Of a stretch of DNA of 64,000 bases, positions 43,932-53,110 are shown piece after piece. Origin of the DNA: Pseudomonadota bacterium (GTDB lineage Bacteria > Pseudomonadota > Gammaproteobacteria > Burkholderiales > Burkholderiaceae_B). The notes beneath the pieces are model-generated. The model did not search any database, was not told the DNA's origin, and worked only from the letters and a program-made list of their open reading frames with translations. The translations under genes were made by a program, and so were the position numbers. How positions within the stretch are numbered: position 1 is the first letter of the stretch; each line of letters opens with the position of its first letter. The stretch is taken from contig JAFAEO010000084.1 of assembly GCA_023423975.1 (NCBI GenBank), forward strand, positions 1 through 64,000, in the 5' to 3' direction.

Positions 43932-45626
43932 TTATCCTTTGGGCTTGTCTTTTGATGACGCTGCTGGCTTTGAAGGTGCGCCTTCAGAGGACGGTTTGTC
44001 GGTCTGCTGATCTGCTGAGTTCTTCAGTTTTGTAAATGCTTCGTCCAGGTTTTTGTCTGCCTGCGCCAGTTTGTCTCGCGTCGATTGCATCCAGGCTTTA
44101 TCGTCGCTCAAGCGTTTGCTGCTTTCGGTCAGCATGCGCTCCACTTCTGCCGGTTGCGGCCCGCCAGTACCCACTCTGGTCTTGACCATGAACTCGGGCG
44201 ACAGTACTTCCCGGAAATGGGCTTCATTGATAGGAAATGTGGCCTCAGGCAATTTATATTTCTGTAGTGCCTTCGTATACAGTTCTGCGGCTTTGGCATA
44301 CGGAAAGTCTTTGGGCTTGAAGCCGTTGGTGCGCGCTTCGGTCACAATGGCTGAAGCAAAGCTGTGGCCTACACGGAACGGAATCTGATGTTCCTTTTGC
44401 AGGGCTTCAGCCAGTTCCATGGACGTCGTCCAGTCGTCTTCCAGTTCCTCAAGAGAGCGTTTTGCGTTCACATTGAGGGCGTTCAGCACGGTATTGACGT
44501 TGTCGACCATTTTGATCGCCTGGGGAAAAAGGCCCAGATCATCCCATGACGATTTATAGTCGGTCATGCCCGTGGTCACGTTATGGGCGCGAAATATGAC
44601 GGTTTGCGCCAGACCGACCACATTGGATGCCGCTTCGCGGGCACGCATGATCACGCCGGGATTGCGTTTTTGCGGCATGGCGCTACTGGTATAGGTGCTG
44701 CCTTCATCCAGCAACAGCCACGGGCGAGTCTGATGGTATTGCGTATGAATGTCCTGCAGCAGGGCGCCCAGGCGAATGGCCGAAGACGAAGGAATGCCCG
44801 TGGCTTCCAGGGATACATCGGATGGGGCGACCTGACCGGAGTCCAGGGAATTTTCAATAATGCCGTCAAAACCCAGCAGGCTAGCCATCCGTTCGCGATT
44901 CAGCGGCCAGCTCGAATTGGCCAGCACGGCGGTGCCCATGGCAGACTGGTTCATACGTTTGTACAGTTCGTGAATGCGCTGCGCATCCCTGGCAAAAGAG
45001 GCTTCGTAGGCCAGCAGATAATGTGCATAGCTGATGGGCATGGCCTGCACGCCATTGGTATAGGCTGGCACAATGGTGTTGACGTTTTTGGCTGCGGCGG
45101 CAAGCAATGCGGTCCGTAACGTATTGAGCGCGTCAGAATAGTCCAGCACCTGATTGCGCAGTTTAGCCATCCGGTAGGTTGCGTACATATCCTGGCGACT
45201 GCGCCCTGTATGGATCAGAGAAGCATCCGGCCCAATTTCATCTGTGATGATTTTTTCAATTTGCAGTACATCTTTGGGGCGCTTGCCATCAGACTTTTCT
45301 GATTGTGCCAATGAATAGGCTACACCGCTGGCAAGCTTTGCACCCATTTGCGGCTCAACAATTTTTTCTTCGGTCAGCATCACGGCAGACGCCTTGTTGA
45401 TTTTTCCAATCCAGTAGAACTGGTCTTCCTTTTCATCATTTTTGCTGGTGGCCTTGCTGGAGACCGGCTTGGCTATGGCGCCGGCCTTGATGGCCTGCTG
45501 CTCACATTCTGCCGTTGTCTTGCAGGGCAACTCGCCCGTATTGGCCGCATGGGCCAGCGTGGCAGCCAGGCTGAGCGCCATGATCGCCAGCGCATGGGGT
45601 TTTAAACGAAATAGGTCATGATTCAT
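43932..45626 (-). CDS. Exported argininosuccinate-lyase-like protein (fumarase/aspartase superfamily)
   Basis: 564 residues. A signal peptide (MNHDLFRLKPHALAIMALSLAATLAHA) precedes a superfamily lyase: HTGRSRQD (139-146), AYTNGVQAMPISYAHY (about 188-203) and the C3 signature GSTYTSSAMPQKRNPG (309-324) with the mobile catalytic Ser region. Where argininosuccinate lyases have a Thr-His pair in GYTHLQ this protein has Thr190-Asn191, so the acid/base His is missing and the substrate may differ. A Lys/Ser/Pro-rich C-terminal tail (about 530-564) is extra. The signal peptide predicts a periplasmic location, odd for a metabolic lyase. Its neighbour is cysteine synthase. Confidence 0.85.
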   Translation of the reverse strand: MNHDLFRLKPHALAIMALSLAATLAHAANTGELPCKTTAECEQQAIKAGAIAKPVSSKATSKNDEKEDQFYWIGKINKASAVMLTEEKIVEPQMGAKLASGVAYSLAQSEKSDGKRPKDVLQIEKIITDEIGPDASLIHTGRSRQDMYATYRMAKLRNQVLDYSDALNTLRTALLAAAAKNVNTIVPAYTNGVQAMPISYAHYLLAYEASFARDAQRIHELYKRMNQSAMGTAVLANSSWPLNRERMASLLGFDGIIENSLDSGQVAPSDVSLEATGIPSSSAIRLGALLQDIHTQYHQTRPWLLLDEGSTYTSSAMPQKRNPGVIMRAREAASNVVGLAQTVIFRAHNVTTGMTDYKSSWDDLGLFPQAIKMVDNVNTVLNALNVNAKRSLEELEDDWTTSMELAEALQKEHQIPFRVGHSFASAIVTEARTNGFKPKDFPYAKAAELYTKALQKYKLPEATFPINEAHFREVLSPEFMVKTRVGTGGPQPAEVERMLTESSKRLSDDKAWMQSTRDKLAQADKNLDEAFTKLKNSADQQTDKPSSEGAPSKPAASSKDKPKG

Positions 45627-45771
45627 TCTACTGTCTCCTTGTTTTGATATTGATTGCTACTGGCTCTTGTGGCCATTGTGAAACGCTTGCCCGGGTAACG
45701 GCAGACAGAGGTAGAGATTGCATTTCATCTGCTGTCCGCCTTATTCCTGGTATTGCATCGCCGGCCTGTTG

Positions 45772-46689
45772 TTACTCAGGCAAAAAACCGTTGACCGAAA
45801 GATACCGTTCGCCGGTATCATAGTTGATCCCCATTATTTTGGCGTTGGCGGGCAGACTGGGCAATGTTTTTGCAATTGCCGCCAGTGTTGCGCCGCTGCT
45901 GATGCCAACCAGCAGTCCTTCCTGCGTCGCGGCGCGGCGAGCATAGTCCAGCGATTCGGGGACCTCAACAGAGATCGTGCCGTCAAGCAGGCTCATGTCC
46001 AGGTTGACAGGGATGAAGCCGGCCCCAATGCCTTGTAGGGCATGTGGGCCGGGTTCGCCGCCCGCGATGACGGGAGAGGCGGCAGGTTCAACGGCCAGCA
46101 CTTTCAATTGCGGCCACTGTTTTTTCAGGGTACGGGCGATGCCGGTAATATGGCCGCCCGTGCCTACGGCGGTAATCAGATAGTCCAGTCCTTCAGGAAA
46201 ATCGTCGAGAATTTCTTTCGCTGTGCGCTCGGCATGCACCTTTGGGTTGGCCGGATTGTCGAACTGTTGTGGAATCCATGCGCCAGGCGTTTGTTCGGCC
46301 AGCTCGACAGCGCGTGCAATGGCGCCTTTCATCCCTTTTTCCTTGGGCGTCAGATCAAACCGGGCGCCATAAGCGCTGATCAGGCGCCGCCGTTCTACAC
46401 TCATGCTTTCGGGCATGACAAGAATAAGCTTATAACCTTTGATGGCAGCCACCATGGCCAGGCCAACGCCGGTGTTACCGGAGGTCGGTTCGATAATGGT
46501 CGCGCCGGGCTTGAGTTCACCGGACTGTTCCGCCGCTTCGATCATGGAAAGGGCCGCGCGGTCTTTTAGCGAACCGCCGGGGTTGAAACGCTCTGCCTTG
46601 ATCCAGACTTGTTGCTGGCCGGGAAACATACGGGAAAAACGGATATGTGGAGTCTGACCAATAGTGTCAAGTACGGATTCTGCTTTCAT
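45772..46689 (-). CDS. cysK: Cysteine synthase (O-acetylserine sulfhydrylase)
   Basis: PLP enzyme making cysteine from O-acetylserine and sulfide. 305 residues, fold type II: FNPGGSLKDRAA with Schiff-base Lys42, EPTSGNTGVGLA (substrate loop, Asn), GTGGHITG (phosphate cup), GIGAGFIP, and GISSGATLAA. The family could also be CysM, but the start and the GIGAGFIP region are more CysK-like. ATG 46689 (MKAESVLDTIGQTP) is the family start; a longer in-frame extension adds 40 non-homologous residues. No strong ribosome-binding site. Same strand as the lyase, 145-bp gap. Confidence 0.88.
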   Translation of the reverse strand: MKAESVLDTIGQTPHIRFSRMFPGQQQVWIKAERFNPGGSLKDRAALSMIEAAEQSGELKPGATIIEPTSGNTGVGLAMVAAIKGYKLILVMPESMSVERRRLISAYGARFDLTPKEKGMKGAIARAVELAEQTPGAWIPQQFDNPANPKVHAERTAKEILDDFPEGLDYLITAVGTGGHITGIARTLKKQWPQLKVLAVEPAASPVIAGGEPGPHALQGIGAGFIPVNLDMSLLDGTISVEVPESLDYARRAATQEGLLVGISSGATLAAIAKTLPSLPANAKIMGINYDTGERYLSVNGFLPE

Positions 46690-47165
46690 GAAGTGGAATA
46701 TGTAGTTTAGGGGAAGAAACCGAATATAGCATACTGTCTGTGCAGCGGAACACAAGGTTAGCCCGGGCAAAGGACCATGCCAGCGATCGCATGGCGGGCT
46801 CGCCTGCAAACACAGACAAAGTGCTTTGCTGCATTAAACACAGAAAGGTGTGAGCAGATCATGTATCGGGCATGCTATTAAAAACGATCATCTAGCTGAC
46901 CTCCGGCTGACACAATGGCATATGTCATTCCGCCGTTGTACGAATCTGCTGCGACATGGAGATTGGGTGATCCTGCTATACTGCAAATGGAACAGAACGC
47001 AAAAATAATATTGTAAGAGAAATTGCATTGAAAAAAAAATGGTAGTGGGAGCGGTCCCGGCTACCTTAAAGCTTAAAGCGAATGTCGCCGCGTATCGCAA
47101 TCGTTATCGATGGTGGATCGTGCATCGGTTGACCGGTTGAGGGTACAACTGAAAGGAACGAGAAA
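46690..47165. other. Divergent intergenic region, cysK / mgtC-like
   Basis: No gene. A structured leader lies on the plus strand: hairpin GGTAG-T-GGGA-GCGG-TCCC-GG-CTACC (47041-47065) and a second CGATG/CATCG hairpin (about 47109-47128) before the MgtC-like start. Confidence 0.45.
47041..47065 (+). promoter_or_regulatory. Hairpin in the mgtC-like leader
   Basis: Nine paired bases in two blocks (GGTAG/CTACC outside, GGGA/TCCC inside) with a GCGG loop. It is 100 bases before the start codon. mgtC genes are often controlled through their leaders in enterobacteria; that this one is too is an inference. Confidence 0.35.
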
Positions 47166-47873
47166 ATGGCAATGGCTTCAGAACTGGAACTGGTAGGAAG
47201 GCTGGTCATGTCTGCGGTGCTGGGCAGTGTGATCGGATTCGAACGGGAGCGATTATCCTGGGCGGCGGGGCTGCGAACCCATATGCTGGTGTGCGTGGGT
47301 TCTGCATTGATCATGATTGTTTCCATATACGGATTTTCGGATGCGCTGGGTGAACATGTCACCCTGGATCCATCGCGGGTCGCTGCGCAAGTGGTATCTG
47401 GTATCGGTTTTCTGGGAGCAGGCGCCATTCTTGCGCGCGGGCAGGTTATTCGCGGCCTGACAACCGCAGCCAGCGTTTGGTCGGTTGCCGGCGTCGGGCT
47501 TGCTGTAGGCGGCGGACTGTATATTCCGTCCATTTCGGCGACGATTATCATCCTGCTGATACTTGCGGGCATCAAGCCGCTGGAAAAACGCTTTATCGCC
47601 TACCACCAGCGGCGTCATGTCACCATCAAGGTCAGGCGCGGGCAATTAACCCTGGGCATCTTCAATCAGGCGCTTGGTGTGGGCGCGAATCGGGTCAAGC
47701 AGTTTATTGTGCAACCGTCTGAAAAAGAAGAATATGATAGTGTCTATGTTGTCTTTTCCCGAATGTCACCGCAGGAGTACAGCATGCTTCGCAAGAAGTT
47801 CAAGGACATTCCGGGCCTTGAATCCATTTCAGAAAGGGCATCCGATGAGGACATTGATCCGTACTCATGGTAG
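47166..47873 (+). CDS. MgtC/SapB family membrane protein
   Basis: Inner-membrane protein of 235 residues. Family core: LGSVIGFERE (first helix, with the ERE motif), GLRTHMLVCVGSALIM, QVVSGIGFLGAGAIL, and RGLTTAASVWSVAGVGLAVGGG, giving four to five membrane helices in about 140 residues. A cytoplasmic ACT-like C-terminal domain follows (about 155-235). Linked in other bacteria to Mg2+ limitation and to regulation of F1Fo ATPase or phosphate uptake. AAAGGAA lies 9 bases upstream of the ATG. Convergent with the EamA transporter. Confidence 0.9.
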   Translation: MAMASELELVGRLVMSAVLGSVIGFERERLSWAAGLRTHMLVCVGSALIMIVSIYGFSDALGEHVTLDPSRVAAQVVSGIGFLGAGAILARGQVIRGLTTAASVWSVAGVGLAVGGGLYIPSISATIIILLILAGIKPLEKRFIAYHQRRHVTIKVRRGQLTLGIFNQALGVGANRVKQFIVQPSEKEEYDSVYVVFSRMSPQEYSMLRKKFKDIPGLESISERASDEDIDPYSW

Positions 47874-47923
47874 GGGTGTGCGCACCTAATGAGACGTGTA
47901 TGCCAATTCAAATGTCATAGGAG

Positions 47924-48838
47924 TCAGGCGGTGACGGGCACCGGCCTGGCGCGCAACTCATACAACGTAATACCAATGCCGCTGGCGCAGATGACACCGA
48001 TGCCAAGCCAGGTGATGCCGTCGGGAAACTGGTTCCATATCAGCCAGCCCAACGCTGTTGCACTGATAATTTGCAGATAGACAAAGGGCGACAGGAGCGA
48101 TGCCGGCGCCTGGCGATATGCCTGAATCTGCAACAAGTGGCCCAGGCCGCCGGTGATGCCGGTTGACAGCAGCAACAGCCATTGCTTCAGATCCAGCACA
48201 GCGAGCACCTGTAGCACTTCGTCGATGGTAAACAGCGTATATACGGTCAGCACCACGGTGCCAAACAGTCCGCTCCAGATCAGCGTGGTAAATGGGTTGT
48301 CGCCGGCCAGTCGCCTATTGGCGATAAACTGCAAGGAAAAAATCACCGCATTGGACAGCCCGAAAAATACTCCGGTAGGATCAAGCCCTCCCGACGGGCG
48401 GATCACAATCAGAATACCGAGAAACCCGACGATCGCGGCAATCCACCGGGACAGCATGGCCTTTTCCTTGAGTATCCACGGCGCGACCGCCAGAAGAATA
48501 AGCGGCGCAATAAAATTGATCGCAGTAGCCTGCGCCTGGGGTAGGTAGCGTAACGTCGTGAAAAACACCATGGTGGAGGTGAGCATGAACACGCCACGCA
48601 GCAGCTGTTCTACAGGTTTTTTGGTTTTCAGGATCTGCCAGCCCCTGGCAGGTATGATAATGGACGCGACCAGAATCAGATGCACCGAATAGCGCACCCA
48701 ACACAGTATAAGCAGGGGGACGCCAACAGACATCAACCATTTACCGGTAGCATCCAGCATGGACAGCACCGACATCGCCACCAGCAGGGAAAGGATTCCG
48801 GGCAGGGGGCTGGATATTGGCGTAGTCGGCTGAGTCAT
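47924..48838 (-). CDS. EamA/DMT-family transporter
   Basis: 304 residues with ten predicted membrane helices in two EamA repeats (about 10-140 and 150-290). Typical motifs: MLDATGKWL, WVRYSVHLILV, the repeat-end LPQAQATAINFIAPLILLAVAP, and in the second half YRQAPASLLSPFVYLQIISATALGWLIW. It exports or imports a small metabolite; the substrate is unknown. ATG 48838 (MTQPTTP) has GGA upstream; an in-frame ATG at 48889 would add a polar extension. The leader contains two strong inverted repeats. Confidence 0.88.
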   Translation of the reverse strand: MTQPTTPISSPLPGILSLLVAMSVLSMLDATGKWLMSVGVPLLILCWVRYSVHLILVASIIIPARGWQILKTKKPVEQLLRGVFMLTSTMVFFTTLRYLPQAQATAINFIAPLILLAVAPWILKEKAMLSRWIAAIVGFLGILIVIRPSGGLDPTGVFFGLSNAVIFSLQFIANRRLAGDNPFTTLIWSGLFGTVVLTVYTLFTIDEVLQVLAVLDLKQWLLLLSTGITGGLGHLLQIQAYRQAPASLLSPFVYLQIISATALGWLIWNQFPDGITWLGIGVICASGIGITLYELRARPVPVTA

Positions 48839-48900
48839 GTGATTCCGAAGGCTGCAGGCCGGGGCTGTCACGGGTGCAGTGTCCGGCAAAAGGTACTGGA

Positions 48901-48990
48901 GTAAATCCTGGCTCTAATGGTAGAGGATTTACCCTGACAACACCAGCGTATATGGTTGCTGGCTGAGCGTTCCGGCGCCGAGTGTTGTCA
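48901..48990 (-). promoter_or_regulatory. Structured leader of the EamA transporter gene
   Basis: Two elements: a perfect 9-bp stem GTAAATCCT/AGGATTTAC (48901-48909, 48924-48932) and next to it TGACAACAC/GTGTTGTCA (48935-48943, 48982-48990), enclosing an inner CCAGC/GCTGG hairpin. The multi-stem leader suggests a riboswitch-like or operator region. It does not match a class I recognise. Confidence 0.4.
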
Positions 48991-49223
48991 TTATCACAAC
49001 TTTTGGCATGCCGAGGCGGCATGTAGACTCGTTCAGGCGATAGAAAGCGGGCGATCTCAAATGGGGTATTACATGCGATAGAGGTACGCCGTCAGGGATG
49101 GCTCTCATGCGCAATGATACATGGCGACGATCGGTCGCCGGTTTCACTAATATAGCCGGCGGCTGAGCTGGACGTCGTGCTGTGGAACATTGCAGTAGTA
49201 GTGTGCTGGCGATCGGTTGTTTA

Positions 49224-50669
49224 TCAGGTATTACCCTGGACGGCCCATCGTGTCCGGCTGCGTGTGCGCAGGAAATACCAGATTGATACGGCCATCAATG
49301 CGCCCAATAGTGCCATCTCAAGCTGGATGCTGGCATGGAAGGCGTGTTGGTAGTCATGACCTTGCAGCAATGATTGTGAAAACACCACGCCCAGCAGTGC
49401 CGGCCCAAAGCCCATCGACGCCTGTTGTATTGTGGACAGCATGGCGCTACCTGAACCTGCCTGCTCTGGCGGAATCTGCGACATGCCAATGCGAAAGAAG
49501 GCGCCGACAATAAATGCCTGGCCAATACCGATGAACAGAGACGGTACCGTCAGCGATAGCAGGTTGGGGGCGGGCCAAACCTGTTGTAAGACCCATAGCA
49601 GGATGAGCAGACCCGGAATGACCATTGCGCAACCCAGGATCAGCGTCGGGAGCAGTCCTATGCGAGCCACCACGCGGGTGCTTAGCAGCGAGCCCACAAA
49701 AAAGAAAACGCCTAGCGCAATAAATGAATTGCCCGATTGCAAGGGTGTCAGACCGGCGCCAGCCTGCAGCGTGAGCGCCAGCACAAACATGAAGCCGCTC
49801 CAGCAGGCGAAAAAAAGGATGGCAGTGAAAAAGCCGAAACGCACGGTGGTTAGCCGCAGCAGGGAAGGCGGCAATAAGGGCAGGATACCCCGGCGCTCCT
49901 GACGGGCCTCTGTTTTCCAAAGCGCAATGGCAAGCGGTACTGCGCAAGCGAGCGCGGTCAGGCATAGCCAGTGCCAGTGCATGGACGGTCCCAGTGCGAC
50001 GGGGAGCAAAATACTAACAATGAGCAAGGCCAGCAAGAGCGTGCCCGGTCCATCGATGCCCGCCGGGTTTTCCCTGCGAGTTTCAGGGATATGGCGTGAA
50101 GATAAAAATAAGACAGCGGCACAAACCGGTAAATTGATCAGAAAAATGCTGCGCCATTCCGAGCCAGCGATATTGGCATGGACCAGGAAGCCCCCAAGCA
50201 CTTGCCCGATAATGAATGACAGGCCGCCTATGGAACTGTACAGGCCAATGGCGCGGGAGTGTGAGTGGCCCTTGAGGCAGACGTGGATTGTAGCCAGTAT
50301 TTGCGGCACCAGCAGGGCAGCGGCGACCCCTTGCAGTGTACGGGCAAGCAAAAGAAGTGAAATGCTGGGTGCAATACCGCAAAGCAGCGATGAAATACCA
50401 AAGAGCAATACACCGATATTGAATAGACGCCGGCGTCCGTACATATCGCCCAGCCTGCCTCCCATCGCCAGCATCACGGCGAAAGCCACGCCGTATACCG
50501 CGACCATCAACTCAAGCTCATACTCGGTTGCGTGCAGGGAGCGGGCAACCGAGTCCAAGGCCACGTTGATAATGGAAAAGTCTATTTGCGGCAACAACAT
50601 GCCCGCCAGCAGGACAGACAGGCCGGCGTTGTTCAGGCGGCTGGTATCTTGCGGTGCATCCGACATCAT
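49224..50669 (-). CDS. MFS drug-efflux-type transporter (DHA2, 14 helices)
   Basis: 481 residues. MFS motif A GGRLGDMYGRRRLF between helices 2 and 3, motif B LLLARTLQGVAAALLVPQIL, and motif C-like GLSFIIGQVLGGFLV fit proton-driven drug exporters of the EmrB/QacA group. The first helix holds the DHA2-typical LPQIDFSIINVAL. AGGA lies before the start. The divergent XRE gene at 50929 probably regulates it (about 260 bp shared upstream region). Confidence 0.88.
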   Translation of the reverse strand: MMSDAPQDTSRLNNAGLSVLLAGMLLPQIDFSIINVALDSVARSLHATEYELELMVAVYGVAFAVMLAMGGRLGDMYGRRRLFNIGVLLFGISSLLCGIAPSISLLLLARTLQGVAAALLVPQILATIHVCLKGHSHSRAIGLYSSIGGLSFIIGQVLGGFLVHANIAGSEWRSIFLINLPVCAAVLFLSSRHIPETRRENPAGIDGPGTLLLALLIVSILLPVALGPSMHWHWLCLTALACAVPLAIALWKTEARQERRGILPLLPPSLLRLTTVRFGFFTAILFFACWSGFMFVLALTLQAGAGLTPLQSGNSFIALGVFFFVGSLLSTRVVARIGLLPTLILGCAMVIPGLLILLWVLQQVWPAPNLLSLTVPSLFIGIGQAFIVGAFFRIGMSQIPPEQAGSGSAMLSTIQQASMGFGPALLGVVFSQSLLQGHDYQHAFHASIQLEMALLGALMAVSIWYFLRTRSRTRWAVQGNT

Positions 50670-50928
50670 AAAAAATCCTGGAAAAATATCATCGATGAAG
50701 TATTATGAGTATGTTTTTAGAGTGGCACCAGAGCCTGTTTAGCCTGGTATAAATTGTGTAGGTCTGAGCAGCTTGAGCGGCCGTGCAGCTGCAGGGTCTC
50801 TGGTCAAAGTAATGCAATTGTGGTTGCAACAGGAAGTTGATTGACCGGGCGCAGGCGAACAAACGCGCTTGCGCTATCACGTTTGTAAAAACCGTTGCAA
50901 CAGTGCTGCCCCAATGGCAGGAGTGAAA

Positions 50929-51843
50929 ATGAAATTGACTGACAGCATGACTGCCGTTATAACGCATGAGGCAGCAGAGAGCTGGAAAACACCTATTGAC
51001 GATAGGGTAGATCGAGCGATGGAGTTGGGCATGTTTCTACGGGCTCGACGTGAAAGTCTCGATCCGCGCCGCCTGGGGCTACCCAGGTATGGGCGTACTC
51101 GCACGCCTGGGCTGCGCCGCGAAGAAGTGGCGCATCTGGCTGAGATCGGTATTACCTGGTATACCAAACTGGAACAGGGGCGTCCCATACGCGTCTCACC
51201 CAAAGTGCTGCAGGCTGTCGCATCTGCACTACAGTGTACCGAGACCGAAACGCGTTATATCTTTACGCTGGCAGGCCTGGCCAGCCCGGCCTCGGCCGTG
51301 TCCGGGAAAATCTGCCGCATGATGCCAAATGCCATACAAACCATTTTGGACCAATTGCATCCTTTGCCGGCCATTGTGCAAAATGCCAGATATGACATTG
51401 TTGCCTTTAACGATGCCTTCTGCCGGATGATCGACCGCGACCTGAATCAGGTTTGCCCCGAAGATCGCAATTGTATTTATCTGACCCTTACCGATCCGCA
51501 GATCAGGCAGGTCACGCAGGACCTGCCGGAGACGATCACACACATGGCGGCACGGCTGCGAGCGCAGATGGCCGCGCATCTGGGAGATCTCGCCTGGGAA
51601 CGCTATTTGCAGCGTTTGCTTGCCTGTTCCTCTGAATTTGCCGAAATCTGGAACCAGAACCGCGTGTGCGCCACGGTGGATCATATCGTGCGCTACAAAT
51701 ATGCCGGTCTTGGCACGCTGGAAGTATTGCAGACCAATTGGTGGAGCATGCCGATGGCCGGCGAGCGTCTGCTTGTTTACGTGCCTATTGACCAGGCGCA
51801 CCACGCGCTTTTATCCAAAAGGATGCAAACTCATGCTGCCTGA
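50929..51843 (+). CDS. XRE-family regulator with MmyB-like ligand domain
   Basis: 304 residues. An N-terminal helix-turn-helix (about 25-95): LGMFLRARRE, TPGLRREEVAHLAEIGITWYTKLEQGR, then SPKVLQAVASALQC. This RTPGLRREE-A-LAG/EIG-TWY signature is typical of MmyB-type regulators, followed by a PAS-like MmyB ligand-binding domain (about 120-295: NAIQTILDQLHPLPAIVQNARYDIVAFN). ATG 50929 is chosen for AGGAG at a 6-base distance. Divergent from the DHA2 pump and overlapping the LysR gene by 11 bases. Confidence 0.88.
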   Translation: MKLTDSMTAVITHEAAESWKTPIDDRVDRAMELGMFLRARRESLDPRRLGLPRYGRTRTPGLRREEVAHLAEIGITWYTKLEQGRPIRVSPKVLQAVASALQCTETETRYIFTLAGLASPASAVSGKICRMMPNAIQTILDQLHPLPAIVQNARYDIVAFNDAFCRMIDRDLNQVCPEDRNCIYLTLTDPQIRQVTQDLPETITHMAARLRAQMAAHLGDLAWERYLQRLLACSSEFAEIWNQNRVCATVDHIVRYKYAGLGTLEVLQTNWWSMPMAGERLLVYVPIDQAHHALLSKRMQTHAA

Positions 51844-52753
51844 ACCGGTGAATCTATCGCGCTTTGACCCACAGACCCTCAGGTTATATCTGCTGGCGGC
51901 ACGTTCGTTGAATCTGACCCGGGCTGCGCTGGACGCGCACATGACGCTGTCTGCGCTTAGCAAGCGAATTTCGGAACTGGAAAAGCAGATCGGCTGCGAG
52001 CTGTTTATCCGCAGGGCAAGGGGGTTGGAGCTGACGCCCGCAGGTCATGCACTGGTTGAGCATGCGCAATTGGTTATTGCCGCTGTGACGCGGCTCACTT
52101 CAGACATGAGTGCATATTCAGCCGGTCTGCGTGGGCAGGTGCGGATCTGGGCCAATACTTCATCTGTAATCCAGTTCCTGCCACGCGATCTGGCTGCATT
52201 TTCCAGATCGCATCCGGCAATCAGACTAAGCCTTGACGAAAAGCTAAGTCATGAAATTATTACAGCGCTTACGCAGGAAAGAGTTGATATCGGTATTTTT
52301 GCTAACAATATTCCCAGCGGTCAGGTAGAAAAATATTTCTACCGTCATGACCAATTGGTGGTATTGGTGCCTCGCGGACATCCGTTAGGGAAACACAAGC
52401 GGATTCGCTTTGCGCAGGTGCTGGACAATGACTTTGTCGGCCTGTCCGATGGCAGTTCGCTGCAGGTGCGCATGCAGGATGCCGCTTTGGCTGCCGGCAA
52501 GACACTTCGGTTGCGCGTTCAGGTCAGCAGCTTCGACGCAATCTGCCGGATGATTGAAGCGGGATTGGGGGTTGGTTTGTTGCCGCTGGAAGCGGTCCGG
52601 CCGGAAATTATCGGCAAGGGGCTGCACGCACTGGCGCTGGATGACGACTGGGGTCAACGCACCTTGTATGTCGGCGTACGTAGCGCCGTTGGTCTCAAGC
52701 CCGATGCGCAGCGATTGCTTGACTTTCTGAAGCAGGCCCATCAAGCGGGATGA
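51833..52753 (+). CDS. LysR-family transcriptional regulator
   Basis: 306 residues: a winged helix-turn-helix (about 10-70: LYLLAARSLNLTRAALDAHMTLSALSKRISELEKQIGCELFIRRARGLELTPAG) and a periplasmic-binding-protein-type effector domain (about 95-300). The start overlaps the end of the XRE gene by 11 bases with AAGGA upstream, so the two are translated from one transcript. A likely target is the CoA-transferase/HMGL/Bug cluster 360 bases downstream; that gene order is common for LysR-controlled catabolic clusters. Confidence 0.9.
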   Translation: MLPEPVNLSRFDPQTLRLYLLAARSLNLTRAALDAHMTLSALSKRISELEKQIGCELFIRRARGLELTPAGHALVEHAQLVIAAVTRLTSDMSAYSAGLRGQVRIWANTSSVIQFLPRDLAAFSRSHPAIRLSLDEKLSHEIITALTQERVDIGIFANNIPSGQVEKYFYRHDQLVVLVPRGHPLGKHKRIRFAQVLDNDFVGLSDGSSLQVRMQDAALAAGKTLRLRVQVSSFDAICRMIEAGLGVGLLPLEAVRPEIIGKGLHALALDDDWGQRTLYVGVRSAVGLKPDAQRLLDFLKQAHQAG

Positions 52754-53110
52754 TCGCTGGCAGATACGCCTGTCCGCGGCAGTGACGGGAAACGCTCAGG
52801 TCTGCACGCGCTCTGCCATTATGAATTTCTGCTCATGAATATTGGCATATGAGTATCTGCTTATGGTTAATTGCATATGAGGATACGGCGAAGAATGCAT
52901 TGCCGAATTGCCCAGTTGCACTGCACAAAGCCAAAGCCCCGTGGGGGAGGCCGTCCAGCCTTTCATTTGCGGGCAAAATTGTGGCCCATCCGCTGCCGAC
53001 GACCCCCAAGCCTTGAAAATATGGAAAGGGTTGTCATCAAATTACCAATTTTCAAACGGGCATATTCGGGTCATGATGATGGAAACCCATATTGAATAAA
53101 CAGGTAATGC
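52754..53110. other. Promoter region of the CoA-transferase cluster
   Basis: 357 bases, no gene. GCATATGAG occurs at 52845 and 52873, 28 bases apart on the same face of the helix, a possible regulator site for the LysR protein. Confidence 0.4.
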
